Assembly: GCF_002198715.1 (NCBI RefSeq)
Contig: NZ_MWLK01000008.1
Span: forward strand, 146,983 to 210,982
Direction of reading: 5' to 3'
Source: Rhodomicrobium sp. R_RK_3
GTDB taxonomy: Bacteria > Pseudomonadota > Alphaproteobacteria > Rhizobiales > Rhodomicrobiaceae
Length of the DNA stretch: 64,000 nucleotides
The notes beneath the pieces were generated by a model, which saw only the letters and a program-made list of their open reading frames with translations, did not search any database and was not told where the DNA came from. Each line of letters starts with the position of its first letter. Within the stretch, counting starts at the first letter, position 1. Position numbers and translations under genes: made by a program. Of the stretch, positions 36,001 to 43,210 are shown one piece after another.

Positions 36001-36163
36001 CGGCCTCAGCCGCGCCGAAGCGCTGCGCCAGTCCACCATGGCGCTGCTCGACGGCTCCGGCTATGTGCGCGGCGGCAAGACGCTGTTCGCCTACGCCCAT
36101 CCCTGGTTCTGGGCCCCCTACACCATCATCGGCGACGGCGCCGCCAGCGCGGCGAGGAATTAG
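33038..36163 (+). CDS. Secreted TPR-CHAT domain protein (caspase-like peptidase)
   Basis: A 1041-residue protein with a signal peptide (about 1-27, ending PPVARA-EE), helical TPR-like repeats over about 65-500 (for example YFYYDRSMARQELGRYHDAK and AEVDARRALMDHLK), a coiled region (about 530-600) and a C-terminal CHAT domain (about 690-1035). The dyad is visible: His882 in FSTHG and Cys933 in LSACNTG. The domain should therefore be an active separase/caspase-like cysteine peptidase. Because of the signal peptide it acts in the periplasm or outside. There is no adjacent partner gene. Function in Alphaproteobacteria is not known. The preceding 238 bases hold only weak promoter-like patterns (TTGACT at 32835). 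Confidence 0.88.
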   Translation: MICPKFIPACIMALALAFTFARPPVARAEEDAAPPRTITDITAVLDREKPNPDAIAKFKLTADGEPAAGVNGAALAYFYYDRSMARQELGRYHDAKVDADKAVELARGSLELPRQIKLRFYQGVLHRWAGNRRKALEHFQVLARDVNRKGVRGWQFSVFRHIAELNIALGDLDQAETYLGRSQSLLAEARGWDTFPTRRRRWESSNAQTRASILFAKGRYLEAEKAFAQAELLRRQDLKYRLDDEDPEPVQQLLHHINSLVIQQAKCKARNGRLAEAEVDARRALMDHLKTNGKYSLWTQTYSRALAGVLLQQGRYDEAEHLLRSTLEIQNVMGFRSDASVVINTKAELVAVLSFQRRWKEAAALYDELEDGIKEWTPVARQRFELNTDRIYLLYQIDQVERGIAAAQSLIERETKRVGETHFDTAVARGILAIGLMRAGREGPALAEFRAAVPPLLAAPQEHDYDDTTWVAARNDQLQLIVEAYLTLLARRGAGADVAAETFPLADAVRSQAVHKALAAAGTRMVIKDPALAALARDDQDLEKEVNANLAMYNDLLAIPSDQRDEKIVKQTRERIEKLRASKLKSRQMLAQRFPTYADLLQPKPPGIAEVQAALKPGEALVSIYAGRETSFAWAVPKSGPAAFAVVPLSANAIEDKVKALRVALAPNASMISEIPPFDLALAHEVYRALLQPVEAGWRPAKTVFVVTNGALGSLPLGVLPVRAAEVDENIEPHFAAYRNVAWLARTHALVALPSAAALRTLRSLPPGEPSRAPLIGFGDPIFSPAQATAADAAAISTAAAPETTARGVPLRRRALVEQVGVDSADLGQLPPLPDTAEELLAIAQALRQDPAVAVKLGRDANERAVKNADLSRYRIVAFSTHGLVAGELNGLTQPALALTAPQVAGVDGDGLLTMEEILALRLNADWVILSACNTGTGIGAGAEAASGLGRAFFYAGSRALLVTNWSVHSESARELVTDIFRRQADDPGLSRAEALRQSTMALLDGSGYVRGGKTLFAYAHPWFWAPYTIIGDGAASAARN

Positions 36164-36352
36164 CGGCGGCGGCGAGCGGTCTGCATGACCGCGCGAGCCA
36201 CAAGCACAGTGTCATGACCGCGGAAGGCGGGAACCAGTAGTCACAAACTCGAAATCGGCTTTCTGCCCAGCCACTTGCGCTGCGGCATACTGAATCCCCG
36301 CCTTCGAGGGAATGACAAGAAGGGGTCGGCCCCCCGCTCCGAAGAAGGTGTC

Positions 36353-36381
36353 TTGACAGGGGGCGGGGAATGTCGTTTTGT
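36353..36381 (+). promoter_or_regulatory. Sigma70-type promoter of imuA
   Basis: Perfect -35 TTGACA at 36353-36358, 17-base spacer, -10 TTTTGT at 36376-36381. The predicted start near 36388 falls inside the LexA box. Confidence 0.65.
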
Positions 36382-36386
36382 TCTCA

Positions 36387-36401
36387 GAACAAAAAGAGAA
36401 C
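36387..36401 (+). promoter_or_regulatory. LexA (SOS) box of the imuA-imuB-dnaE2 operon
   Basis: GAAC-AAAAAGA-GAAC; on the other strand GTTC-TCTTTTT-GTTC, an exact match to the alphaproteobacterial LexA site GTTC-N7-GTTC. It covers the predicted transcription start and lies nine bases before the imuA ATG. Confidence 0.9.
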
Positions 36402-36409
36402 AATCCGCC

Positions 36410-37177
36410 ATGCAGACCCTTCGCCCGCGCCCCGTCCGCACGGATCGGCCGCCAATGACCCTGATCCCCTTGCCGAGCCCGTCGCCGGGCGCGGAGAGCG
36501 GCTGGGCGGATGCGCGCGATGCGGCCGGGCTGCTCGGCACGGGCTTTCATGAACTGCTCGCCGCCGCGCCGGGCGACGAGACGCTGGCGCTCGGCCTTGC
36601 CTTTTCGCTGGCGGCGCGCGCCGTCGCCGGAAACGGCAAACGCCTCCTCTATTGCAGCGCGGAGGGGGAATTGCAAGAGCGCGGCGCGCTTTACGGGCAT
36701 GGCCTTGCCGCGCTCGGGGTCGAGCCGGGACGCGTGCTGATGATCGCCGCCCCCGGCGAAAAGGATCTGCTCTGGACGCTGGAGGAGGCGATTGCCTCGG
36801 GCGGCTTCGGCGCGGTGCTGGGCTCCCTGGCGGCCAGGGAACGGCTCTACAATTTCGCCGCCAGCCGCCGCCTGAAATTGCGCGTCGCGGCGCAAGGCGT
36901 GCCGCTGTACCTGCTCCGCCACCGGACGAGCGGCGGGGCGACCGCCGCGCATGGCCGCTGGCGCGTCGGGGCGCTGCCGAGCCGGTCGGACGGCCAGCAC
37001 GCCGGGTACAATCTGCTGGGGCCGCCCCGGCTGCGTCTGGGATTGGAGCGCATGGGCGGTCTGCCGCCGCGAGCATGGGAGATGGAATTCGATGGCGCGC
37101 GTGGTTTCCATATGGCTGCCCTTCTGGAGGACCGACCGGCTCGAGCGGCCGGCAAGCGGCGGCATCAGGCTGCATGA
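36410..37177 (+). CDS. imuA: SOS mutagenesis accessory protein ImuA
   Basis: A 255-residue ImuA-family protein (RecA/SulA-like fold). With ImuB and DnaE2 it makes the alphaproteobacterial mutasome for translesion synthesis. The segment GFHELLAAAPGDETLALGLAFSLAARA, VEPGRVLMIAAPGEKDLLWTLEEAI and SGGFGAVLGSL match the family. ATG 36410 lies nine bases after the LexA box and gives a leader of about 22 bases; an ATG at 36455 is the alternative. Its last 86 bases overlap imuB in another frame, implying coupled translation. Confidence 0.9.
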   Translation: MQTLRPRPVRTDRPPMTLIPLPSPSPGAESGWADARDAAGLLGTGFHELLAAAPGDETLALGLAFSLAARAVAGNGKRLLYCSAEGELQERGALYGHGLAALGVEPGRVLMIAAPGEKDLLWTLEEAIASGGFGAVLGSLAARERLYNFAASRRLKLRVAAQGVPLYLLRHRTSGGATAAHGRWRVGALPSRSDGQHAGYNLLGPPRLRLGLERMGGLPPRAWEMEFDGARGFHMAALLEDRPARAAGKRRHQAA

Positions 37178-38648
37178 GGCCGCCCCCTTCGCCGTGATCG
37201 CCAAGGGCAAGGGCGGCAAGCGCCTGCTCGCGCTGAACGGTGCCGGACGCGAGGCCGGATTGCGCCCCGGCATGCTGCTGACCGATGCCTGCGCCATGCT
37301 GCCGACGCTCGCCGTCGCCCCGCACGATCCGCAAGCCGAGGGCGACGAGCTGAAGCGGCTCGCCGCCGCCTGCAACCGCTTCAGCCCCTGGACCGCGCCC
37401 GACGCGCCGGACGGCATCTGGCTCGAGGCGAGCGGGCTCGCCCATCTGTTCGGCGGCGAACAGCCTTTGCTGCGCGCCATCCTCACCTATCTGCACGACC
37501 TCGGCTTTGCCGCCCGCGCCGCGCTCGCCGGCACCGCCGGGGTGGCCTGGGGCCTCGCCCGCTATTCGAACGCCGTCGCGACCATCGTGCCGCCGGGCGA
37601 TGAGGCCGCCGCCATCGCCCCGCTCCCCGTCAAGGCGCTCCGCATCGGCGCCGACAGCGCGGCGCTGCTCAACCGGCTCGGCCTGAAGACCGTCGGCCAG
37701 ATCCTCGACATTCCGCGCGCCAGCCTGCGCGCCCGGCTCGGCACGGCGATCACCGCCCGCCTCGACCAGGCGCTCGGCCGCGAGGGCGAGGCCCTGTCGC
37801 CCCTGATGCCGGAGCCGGTCTATGCCGCCCGCATCGAATTCGCCGACCCGCTCACCGCCTTCGCCGGGCTGGAGCAGACCGTGCGCATCCTGATCGGCGA
37901 CGTCGCGCAAAAGCTGAAGGCCGACGGCAAGGGCGCGCGCCGCTTCGCGCTGATGCTGTTCGACACCGAGAACGGGGCGACCAAGCTGAGCGTCCGCATG
38001 ACGCGGTCGAGCTGCCAGCCGGGCCACATCTTCCGCGTTTTCAAGGAGCGGCTTACGGCGCTCGAAGGGCGCTTCGGCACCCATATGGGCTTTGACGCCG
38101 CCGCGCTCTACGCCATGCGCGCCGAGCCGATCGAGAGCCGCCAGACCGATCTGCTCGGCAGTGCCTCCGATGATGGCGGCGACCGCGAGCGCATCGCGCA
38201 ATTTCTCGACCGGGTCAGCGCGCGGCTCGGCGAAAAGGCCGCCTCGCGCTTTGCCTTCGAGGAAAGCCATTGGCCCGAGCACGCCGCGCATCAGGTCTCG
38301 GCGACCGCCTCGGCGCAGATGCAGGTGACCGCGCCGGCCTTTTCCCTGCCGCGCCCGCTAATGCTCTTGCCGCGCCCCGAGCCGATCGACGTCATCGCCC
38401 TGGTGCCGGATTATCCGCCGCGCAAATTCGTCTGGCGTCGCCGTCACCACAAGATCGCCCGCGCCGAGGGTCCGGAGCGGATCTCGCCGGAATGGTGGCG
38501 CGGCGCATCGGGCGGAGAGAAAATCCCCGCCGCGCGCGACTATTACGTCGTCGAGGACGAGGACGGCCAGCGCTTCTGGCTGTTTCGCGAGGGTGTTTAC
38601 GGCAAGAGCGAGGATCAGTTCTGGTTCATGCACGGGCTGTTCCCATGA
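37092..38648 (+). CDS. imuB: Y-family polymerase-like protein ImuB
   Basis: A 518-residue protein with the Y-family palm/fingers and little-finger layout but no catalytic site: where DinB has its first Asp-bearing strand, this protein has VVSIWLPFW, and the later catalytic acidic pair is also absent. ImuB links DnaE2 to the beta clamp. Typical pieces are RLLALNGAGREAGLRPGM, RFSPWTAPDAPDGIWLEASG and HLFGGE. The C-terminus carries the YYVVEDEDGQRFWLFREG ending of the family. Stop overlaps the dnaE2 ATG (ATGA). Part of the SOS operon from 36353. Confidence 0.94.
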   Translation: MARVVSIWLPFWRTDRLERPASGGIRLHEAAPFAVIAKGKGGKRLLALNGAGREAGLRPGMLLTDACAMLPTLAVAPHDPQAEGDELKRLAAACNRFSPWTAPDAPDGIWLEASGLAHLFGGEQPLLRAILTYLHDLGFAARAALAGTAGVAWGLARYSNAVATIVPPGDEAAAIAPLPVKALRIGADSAALLNRLGLKTVGQILDIPRASLRARLGTAITARLDQALGREGEALSPLMPEPVYAARIEFADPLTAFAGLEQTVRILIGDVAQKLKADGKGARRFALMLFDTENGATKLSVRMTRSSCQPGHIFRVFKERLTALEGRFGTHMGFDAAALYAMRAEPIESRQTDLLGSASDDGGDRERIAQFLDRVSARLGEKAASRFAFEESHWPEHAAHQVSATASAQMQVTAPAFSLPRPLMLLPRPEPIDVIALVPDYPPRKFVWRRRHHKIARAEGPERISPEWWRGASGGEKIPAARDYYVVEDEDGQRFWLFREGVYGKSEDQFWFMHGLFP

Positions 38649-41600
38649 CCGCCTATGCCGAGCTGGTCGCGGCCAGCAATTTCAGTTTTTTGCGCGGCGC
38701 CTCGCGGCCGGAGGAGATGGCCGTCGCCGCCGCCACGCTCGGCTACAAGGCGCTCGCCATCTGCGACCGCAACAGCGTCTCCGGCGTGGTGCGCGCGCAT
38801 AAGCCCGCCAAGGAGCTGGGCCTGAAATACATCCCCGGCTGCCGCCTCGTCTTGCAGGATGGGCTGACCGATACGCCGCCCCGGCCTCCATTCCTCGTCG
38901 CCCCGGCCCCCGAGCCGGGGCCTACTGGCCTCTCGGCCAGCACTGTGCTCGCGGATAAGCGAGTGGGTCCCGGCTCGAAGGCCGGGACGACGAAGGGGGG
39001 AGGCACGGCCTGCGCGCTGGAAATCGCCTGCCTGCCGACCGACCGCGCCGCCTGGGGACGCCTATGCCGCCTGCTCACCTGCGGCAACCGCCGCGCGCCG
39101 AAAGCCGAATGCTACCTCTGGCTCGACGATCTGATCCGCCATGGCGAAGGCCAGATGCTGATCCTGCTGCCGCCTTGGGACGCCCCGCCCCCCGCCTTCG
39201 CCGAAGCCGCGCGTGACCTCGCCGGCCGCTTCCCCGGCCATGTCTTCATCGGCGCGGCGCTCGGCTTCGACGGGCAGGATGCGCGGCGGCTGGCGCGGCT
39301 GGCGGCGCTCGCCCGGGAAACCGGCGCGCCCATGGTCGCCATCGGCGACTGCCTCTATCACGCGCCCTCGCGCAAGCCGCTGCAGGACGTCGTCACCTGC
39401 ATCCGCGAGAAATGCACCATCGCCGAGGCCGGCTACCGCCTCCAGCGCAATGCCGAGCGGCATCCGAAACACCCGCTCGAAATCGAGCGGCTCTATGCCG
39501 GCTATGAACAGGCCGTCGCCCGCAGCGCCGAGATCGCCGCCGCCTGCCACTTCAGCCTCGACGAGCTGAAATATGAATATCCCGACGAGCCATACGCGCC
39601 CTTCGCCACGCCGCAGGAAGCGCTCGTCCATCACACCAATGAGGGGCTGAAGCGGCATTATCCGGAGGGGCCGCCGGAGAAGGTCGCCAAGCAGGTCGCG
39701 CATGAGCTGGCGCTGATCGAGCAGTTGAACTATGCGCGCTATTTCCTCACCGTTTTCGATCTGGTCCGCTTCGCCAGGGGCAAGGGCATCCTCTGCCAGG
39801 GGCGCGGCTCGGCGGCCAATTCCACCGTCTGCTATTGCCTCGGCGTGACAGGCGTCAATCCGGGCGAGATCGACCTGTTGTTCGAGCGCTTCATCTCCGC
39901 CGAGCGCGGCGAACCGCCCGATATCGACATCGATTTCGAGCATGAGCGGCGCGAGGAGGTGATCCAGTACGTCTACGAAAAATACGGCCGCGACCGCGCC
40001 GGCATCGTCGCCACCGTCATCACCTACCGCGCCAAAAGCTCGATCCGCGAAGTCGGCAAGGTTCTGGGCCTCTCCGAGGAGGTGATCGGCGCCTTGTCGG
40101 GGATGATGTGGTGGTGGTCGGCGAACGGCGTCGAGGACAAGCACATCCGCGAAATCGGCCTCGACCCGGCCGACCGCACCTTGCGCCTCGCCGTGCGCCT
40201 CGCCCGCGAGCTGAGCGGTTTTCCGCGCCATCTCAGCCAGCATACCGGCGGCTTCGTCATCACGCGCGGCTCGCTCGAAGAGATCGTGCCCGTCGGCAAC
40301 GCGGCCATGGCAGACCGCACCTTCATCGAATGGGACAAGGACGATCTCGACCAGCTCGGCCTCCTAAAGGTCGACGTGCTGGCGCTCGGGATGCTGACCT
40401 GTATTCAGAAGAGCTTCGACCTGCTGAGGACGCATTATGATTGCGATTTGCAGCTCGCCACCGTCCCTTGGGCCGACAAGGCCGTCTACGACATGATCTG
40501 CCGGGCCGATACGGTCGGCGTGTTCCAGATCGAGAGCCGGGCGCAGATGTCGATGCTGCCGCGCCTGAAGCCGCGCATCTTCTACGACCTCGTCATCGAG
40601 GTCGCCATCGTCCGCCCCGGCCCGATCCAGGGCGACATGGTGCATCCCTATTTGCGGCGGCGGGATGGAAAGGAAGAGGTGCACTATCCGAGCGAAAAGC
40701 TGAAGGGCGTGCTTGAAAAGACTCTCGGCGTGCCGCTGTTCCAGGAACAGGCGATGAAGATCGCCATCGTCGCCGCCGGTTTCACGCCGGGCGAGGCCGA
40801 CCAGCTCCGCCGCGCCATGGCCACCTTCCGCCATGCCGGCACCATCCAGACCTTCGGCAAGCGGCTGATCGAGGGCATGGAGAAAAACGGCTATGAGCGC
40901 GATTTCGCCGAGCGCTGCTTCCGCCAGATCGAGGGCTTTGGCGAATATGGTTTTCCGGAGAGCCACGCCGCCGCCTTTGCCCTGCTCGCCTATGTCTCCT
41001 CCTGGATCAAATGCCACCGCCCCGACGTCTTCGCCTGCGCGCTGCTGAATTCCCAGCCCATGGGCTTCTACGCCCCCGCCCAGATCGTCCGCGACTTCCG
41101 CGACCATGACGGCGAGGCCCGCGCGGTGGACATCAACCACAGTTTTTGGGACTGCACCTTGGAGAAGCGCGGTTCGCAAAGGGCTCCGGCCGCCTCTTCG
41201 CCCTCTCCCCTCGAGGGAGAGGGCTCCGGCCGCAGGCCGGTGGGTGAGGGGTATGGGCATATCCGCGAGTCCGCCGCCCGCCTGGACGCAGCGCCCCCTC
41301 ACCCGGTCGCTGACGCGCCCGCCCTCTCCCTCGAGGGGAGAGGGCAAGTCCTCCCGCATGGCGTCCCGGCAATCTCACCTGTCCTGGCCTCTTCTCTTGC
41401 CGAGACCTCTCCCCAGGCCGCAGCCGGTCCCCTCTCCCATGGGAAGAGGGCTAGGGTGAGGGGTGGCGCCCTATCGGTCGTCCACAGCCCTTCACCCGGC
41501 CCGCTTCGCGCGCCACCCTCTCCCCATGGAGACCTTTGCCCATCACCGGGGCCTCTCCTTCCGTCGTCCCGGGCGGCCGTCAGGCCGGACCGGGACCCAC

Positions 41601-42610
41601 TCGCAGACCAGCAAGCACAGTGCTCGCGGAAAGGCGCGTGGCCCCCGGCTCTGACGGCCGGGGCGACGGAAGTGCCGAGTTGCGCGGAAGTCGCCCGAAG
41701 AGCGCGCGATCCGTCGCGTGTCGGCGCGGAGCCGGCCCATGCCCTCCGCCTCGGCTTCCGGCTGGTGAAGGGGCTGGCGGTCGAGGACGCCGAGGCCATC
41801 GTCGCCGCACGCGGCGCGGGCTACCGCTCGCTCGACGACTTCGCCGCGCGCACCGGCCTTCCCGTGCGCAAGCTGAAACTCCTTGCCGAGGCGGACGCCT
41901 TCCGCTCCATCGGGCTCGACCGGCGGCAGGCGCTGTGGGCGGTCTCGCGCTATGCCGAGACCGGCACGCCGGCGGCGCTGCTCCAGGGCCTCCCGCTCTT
42001 TGCCGCCACCGCCAGCGCGCCGCTCGCCCGCGAGGCCGAGGTGGCGCTGCCGAAAATGGCGCTCGGCGAGCATGTGCTGGCCGACTACATCGCCATCCGC
42101 ATGTCGCTGAAGGCGCATCCGATGGCGCTCCTGCGCGAGGATTTTTCCCCGCGCGGCTATCTGCCCTCGGCCGCCTTGCGGGACATCCCCTCCGGCCGCA
42201 TCGTCAAGGTCGCCGGCATCGTGCTGATCCGGCAGCGCCCCGGCACGGCCTCCGGCGTGATCTTCTCCACCATCGAGGACGAGACCGGCATCGCCAATCT
42301 CATCATCTGGCCAAAAGTCTTCGAGCAATACCGGCGCATCGTGCTCGGGGCGCGGCTGCTCGGCGTGCGCGGCCAGATCCAGAGCGAGCAGGGCGTCATC
42401 CACATCGTCGCGCGCGAGCTGTTCGACATGAGCGGGCATCTGGCGCGGCTGGCGGAAAAATCCCCCGCCGCCGCCGATTTCCTCTCCCCCGGCGACGAGG
42501 TGCGCCGCTCGGTCGAGGACGATGCGCGCTCGCATCCCCCGCGCGGCAGCCTCCCGCCGCACGACGATCTGGTTGCCAAAACCTTGCCAAAGGGGCGCAA
42601 CTTCCACTAG
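38645..42610 (+). CDS. dnaE2: Error-prone DNA polymerase DnaE2/ImuC with two in-frame repeat insertions
   Basis: C-family translesion polymerase of 1321 residues; the family is usually about 1050-1150. The start MTAYAELVAASNFSFLRGAS opens a PHP domain. The catalytic acidic residues are present in PPDIDIDFEHERR and KVDVLALGML, and the C-terminal OB fold (RIVKVAGIVLIRQRPGTASG) and the RNFH end are intact. Extra sequence lies at residues about 76-122 (bases 38870-39011; an inverted copy of repeat A) and about 843-1031 (bases 41171-41737; at least four family B units and one family A unit). Both are in frame and stop-free, and the family sequence resumes after each (LPTDRAAWGRLCRLLT; ALRLGFRLVKGL). 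Start overlaps imuB. Whether the enzyme remains active cannot be told. Confidence 0.93.
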   Translation: MTAYAELVAASNFSFLRGASRPEEMAVAAATLGYKALAICDRNSVSGVVRAHKPAKELGLKYIPGCRLVLQDGLTDTPPRPPFLVAPAPEPGPTGLSASTVLADKRVGPGSKAGTTKGGGTACALEIACLPTDRAAWGRLCRLLTCGNRRAPKAECYLWLDDLIRHGEGQMLILLPPWDAPPPAFAEAARDLAGRFPGHVFIGAALGFDGQDARRLARLAALARETGAPMVAIGDCLYHAPSRKPLQDVVTCIREKCTIAEAGYRLQRNAERHPKHPLEIERLYAGYEQAVARSAEIAAACHFSLDELKYEYPDEPYAPFATPQEALVHHTNEGLKRHYPEGPPEKVAKQVAHELALIEQLNYARYFLTVFDLVRFARGKGILCQGRGSAANSTVCYCLGVTGVNPGEIDLLFERFISAERGEPPDIDIDFEHERREEVIQYVYEKYGRDRAGIVATVITYRAKSSIREVGKVLGLSEEVIGALSGMMWWWSANGVEDKHIREIGLDPADRTLRLAVRLARELSGFPRHLSQHTGGFVITRGSLEEIVPVGNAAMADRTFIEWDKDDLDQLGLLKVDVLALGMLTCIQKSFDLLRTHYDCDLQLATVPWADKAVYDMICRADTVGVFQIESRAQMSMLPRLKPRIFYDLVIEVAIVRPGPIQGDMVHPYLRRRDGKEEVHYPSEKLKGVLEKTLGVPLFQEQAMKIAIVAAGFTPGEADQLRRAMATFRHAGTIQTFGKRLIEGMEKNGYERDFAERCFRQIEGFGEYGFPESHAAAFALLAYVSSWIKCHRPDVFACALLNSQPMGFYAPAQIVRDFRDHDGEARAVDINHSFWDCTLEKRGSQRAPAASSPSPLEGEGSGRRPVGEGYGHIRESAARLDAAPPHPVADAPALSLEGRGQVLPHGVPAISPVLASSLAETSPQAAAGPLSHGKRARVRGGALSVVHSPSPGPLRAPPSPHGDLCPSPGPLLPSSRAAVRPDRDPLADQQAQCSRKGAWPPALTAGATEVPSCAEVARRARDPSRVGAEPAHALRLGFRLVKGLAVEDAEAIVAARGAGYRSLDDFAARTGLPVRKLKLLAEADAFRSIGLDRRQALWAVSRYAETGTPAALLQGLPLFAATASAPLAREAEVALPKMALGEHVLADYIAIRMSLKAHPMALLREDFSPRGYLPSAALRDIPSGRIVKVAGIVLIRQRPGTASGVIFSTIEDETGIANLIIWPKVFEQYRRIVLGARLLGVRGQIQSEQGVIHIVARELFDMSGHLARLAEKSPAAADFLSPGDEVRRSVEDDARSHPPRGSLPPHDDLVAKTLPKGRNFH
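38896..38992. repeat. Palindromic repeat family A, copy 3 (inverted), inside dnaE2
   Basis: CGTCGCCCCGGCCCCCGAGC at left and CCCGGCTCGAAGGCCGGGAC at right. This is the reverse orientation of copies 1, 2, 4 and 5. It is translated in frame in the PHP domain of DnaE2. Confidence 0.85.
41200..41252. repeat. Palindromic repeat family B, copy 3, inside dnaE2
   Basis: GCCCTCTCCCCTCGAGGGAGAGGG hairpin followed by GGCCGCAGGCCGG and TGGGTGAGGGG, matching copy 2 at 9204 in order and spacing. Confidence 0.8.
41294..41346. repeat. Palindromic repeat family B, copy 4, inside dnaE2
   Basis: CCCCTCACCCGGTCGCTGACGCGCCCGCCCTCTCCCTCGAGGGG in opposite orientation to copy 3, so the pair forms a larger inverted arrangement within the coding sequence. 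Confidence 0.8.
41428..41465. repeat. Palindromic repeat family B, copy 5, inside dnaE2
   Basis: CCCCTCTCCCATGGGAAGAGGG followed by CTAGGGTGAGGGG; a variant with an ATGG loop like copy 7. Confidence 0.7.
41488..41535. repeat. Palindromic repeat family B, copy 6, inside dnaE2
   Basis: CCCTTCACCCGGCCCGCTTC-GCGCGCCACCCTCTCCCCATGG, running directly into the left arm of family A copy 4. Confidence 0.75.
41565..41668. repeat. Palindromic repeat family A, copy 4, inside dnaE2
   Basis: CGTCCCGGGCGGCCGTCAGG at left, GGGACCCACTCGCAGACC in the middle, CCCCGGCTCTGACGG and CCGGGGCGACGG at right; same orientation as copies 1, 2 and 5. Translated in frame. Confidence 0.85.
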
Positions 42611-42786
42611 CAGCCCGCAGCGCGACAATCAGTCCGAGCATGCGCCGCAATATTTTCAATATTGCGCGTTACCGTTCAGCAACCGTTCAAAGATTAACGG
42701 TTAGGCTACCATAGCGGATAGACTCACCCGGCGGCCGATGGGGCAAATCGATCATTCGGTTCGTCTGGTATCAGGAGACGACTTAG

Positions 42787-43101
42787 ATGTTGAAGAAACT
42801 CTCGGCGGTCGCCGCCATTCTGGTGCTGGCGGCAACATTGGTCGTGGCGAGTTTTGACAGCGCCGAAGCCCGGCGCGGACGCGGCGCGGCAGCCTTTGTC
42901 GGCGGTCTGGCGGTCGGGGCGCTGGCCCTTGGCGCGCTCAGCGCCGAAGCGAATTACGGTGATTACGATGAGGGCGGACAATGCTATCGCGGCCGGCCGC
43001 GCTGCCATTGGGTGCCCGGCGAATGCTTCCGCGACCGCTGGGGCGACCGGCATTGCGAAGAAGGCTATCGCGAGTGCCACCGGCCGCTGATCTGCGAATA
43101 G
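42787..43101 (+). CDS. Small secreted Cys-containing hypothetical protein
   Basis: A 104-residue protein with a signal peptide (MLKKLSAVAAILVLAATLVV, cleavage near AEA-RR at residue 28), a Gly/Ala-rich hydrophobic stretch (about 33-53) and a C-terminal part with five Cys and many Arg, Tyr, Trp and His (CYRGRPRCHWVPGECFRDRW). Pairs of Cys suggest disulfides in the periplasm. A good SD (CAGGAG) lies ten bases before ATG 42787. No known function; similar short proteins with Cys-rich tails are common in this order. Confidence 0.8.
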   Translation: MLKKLSAVAAILVLAATLVVASFDSAEARRGRGAAAFVGGLAVGALALGALSAEANYGDYDEGGQCYRGRPRCHWVPGECFRDRWGDRHCEEGYRECHRPLICE

Positions 43102-43210
43102 CATAGGATCATCTGCCCGGGACGGCGCAAATTCCAGACGGTTTGCGCCCCCTCACCCGGCGCGCTGCTCGACGAGCTCGGGCTGCTTCCGGCTAAAATA
43201 AACGCGCACT

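Noticed and set aside
41160-41740. Possible CRISPR array in the repeat block inside dnaE2
   Set aside because: Units are of two kinds, in both orientations, with uneven spacing and palindromic cores; there are no uniform spacers and no cas genes.
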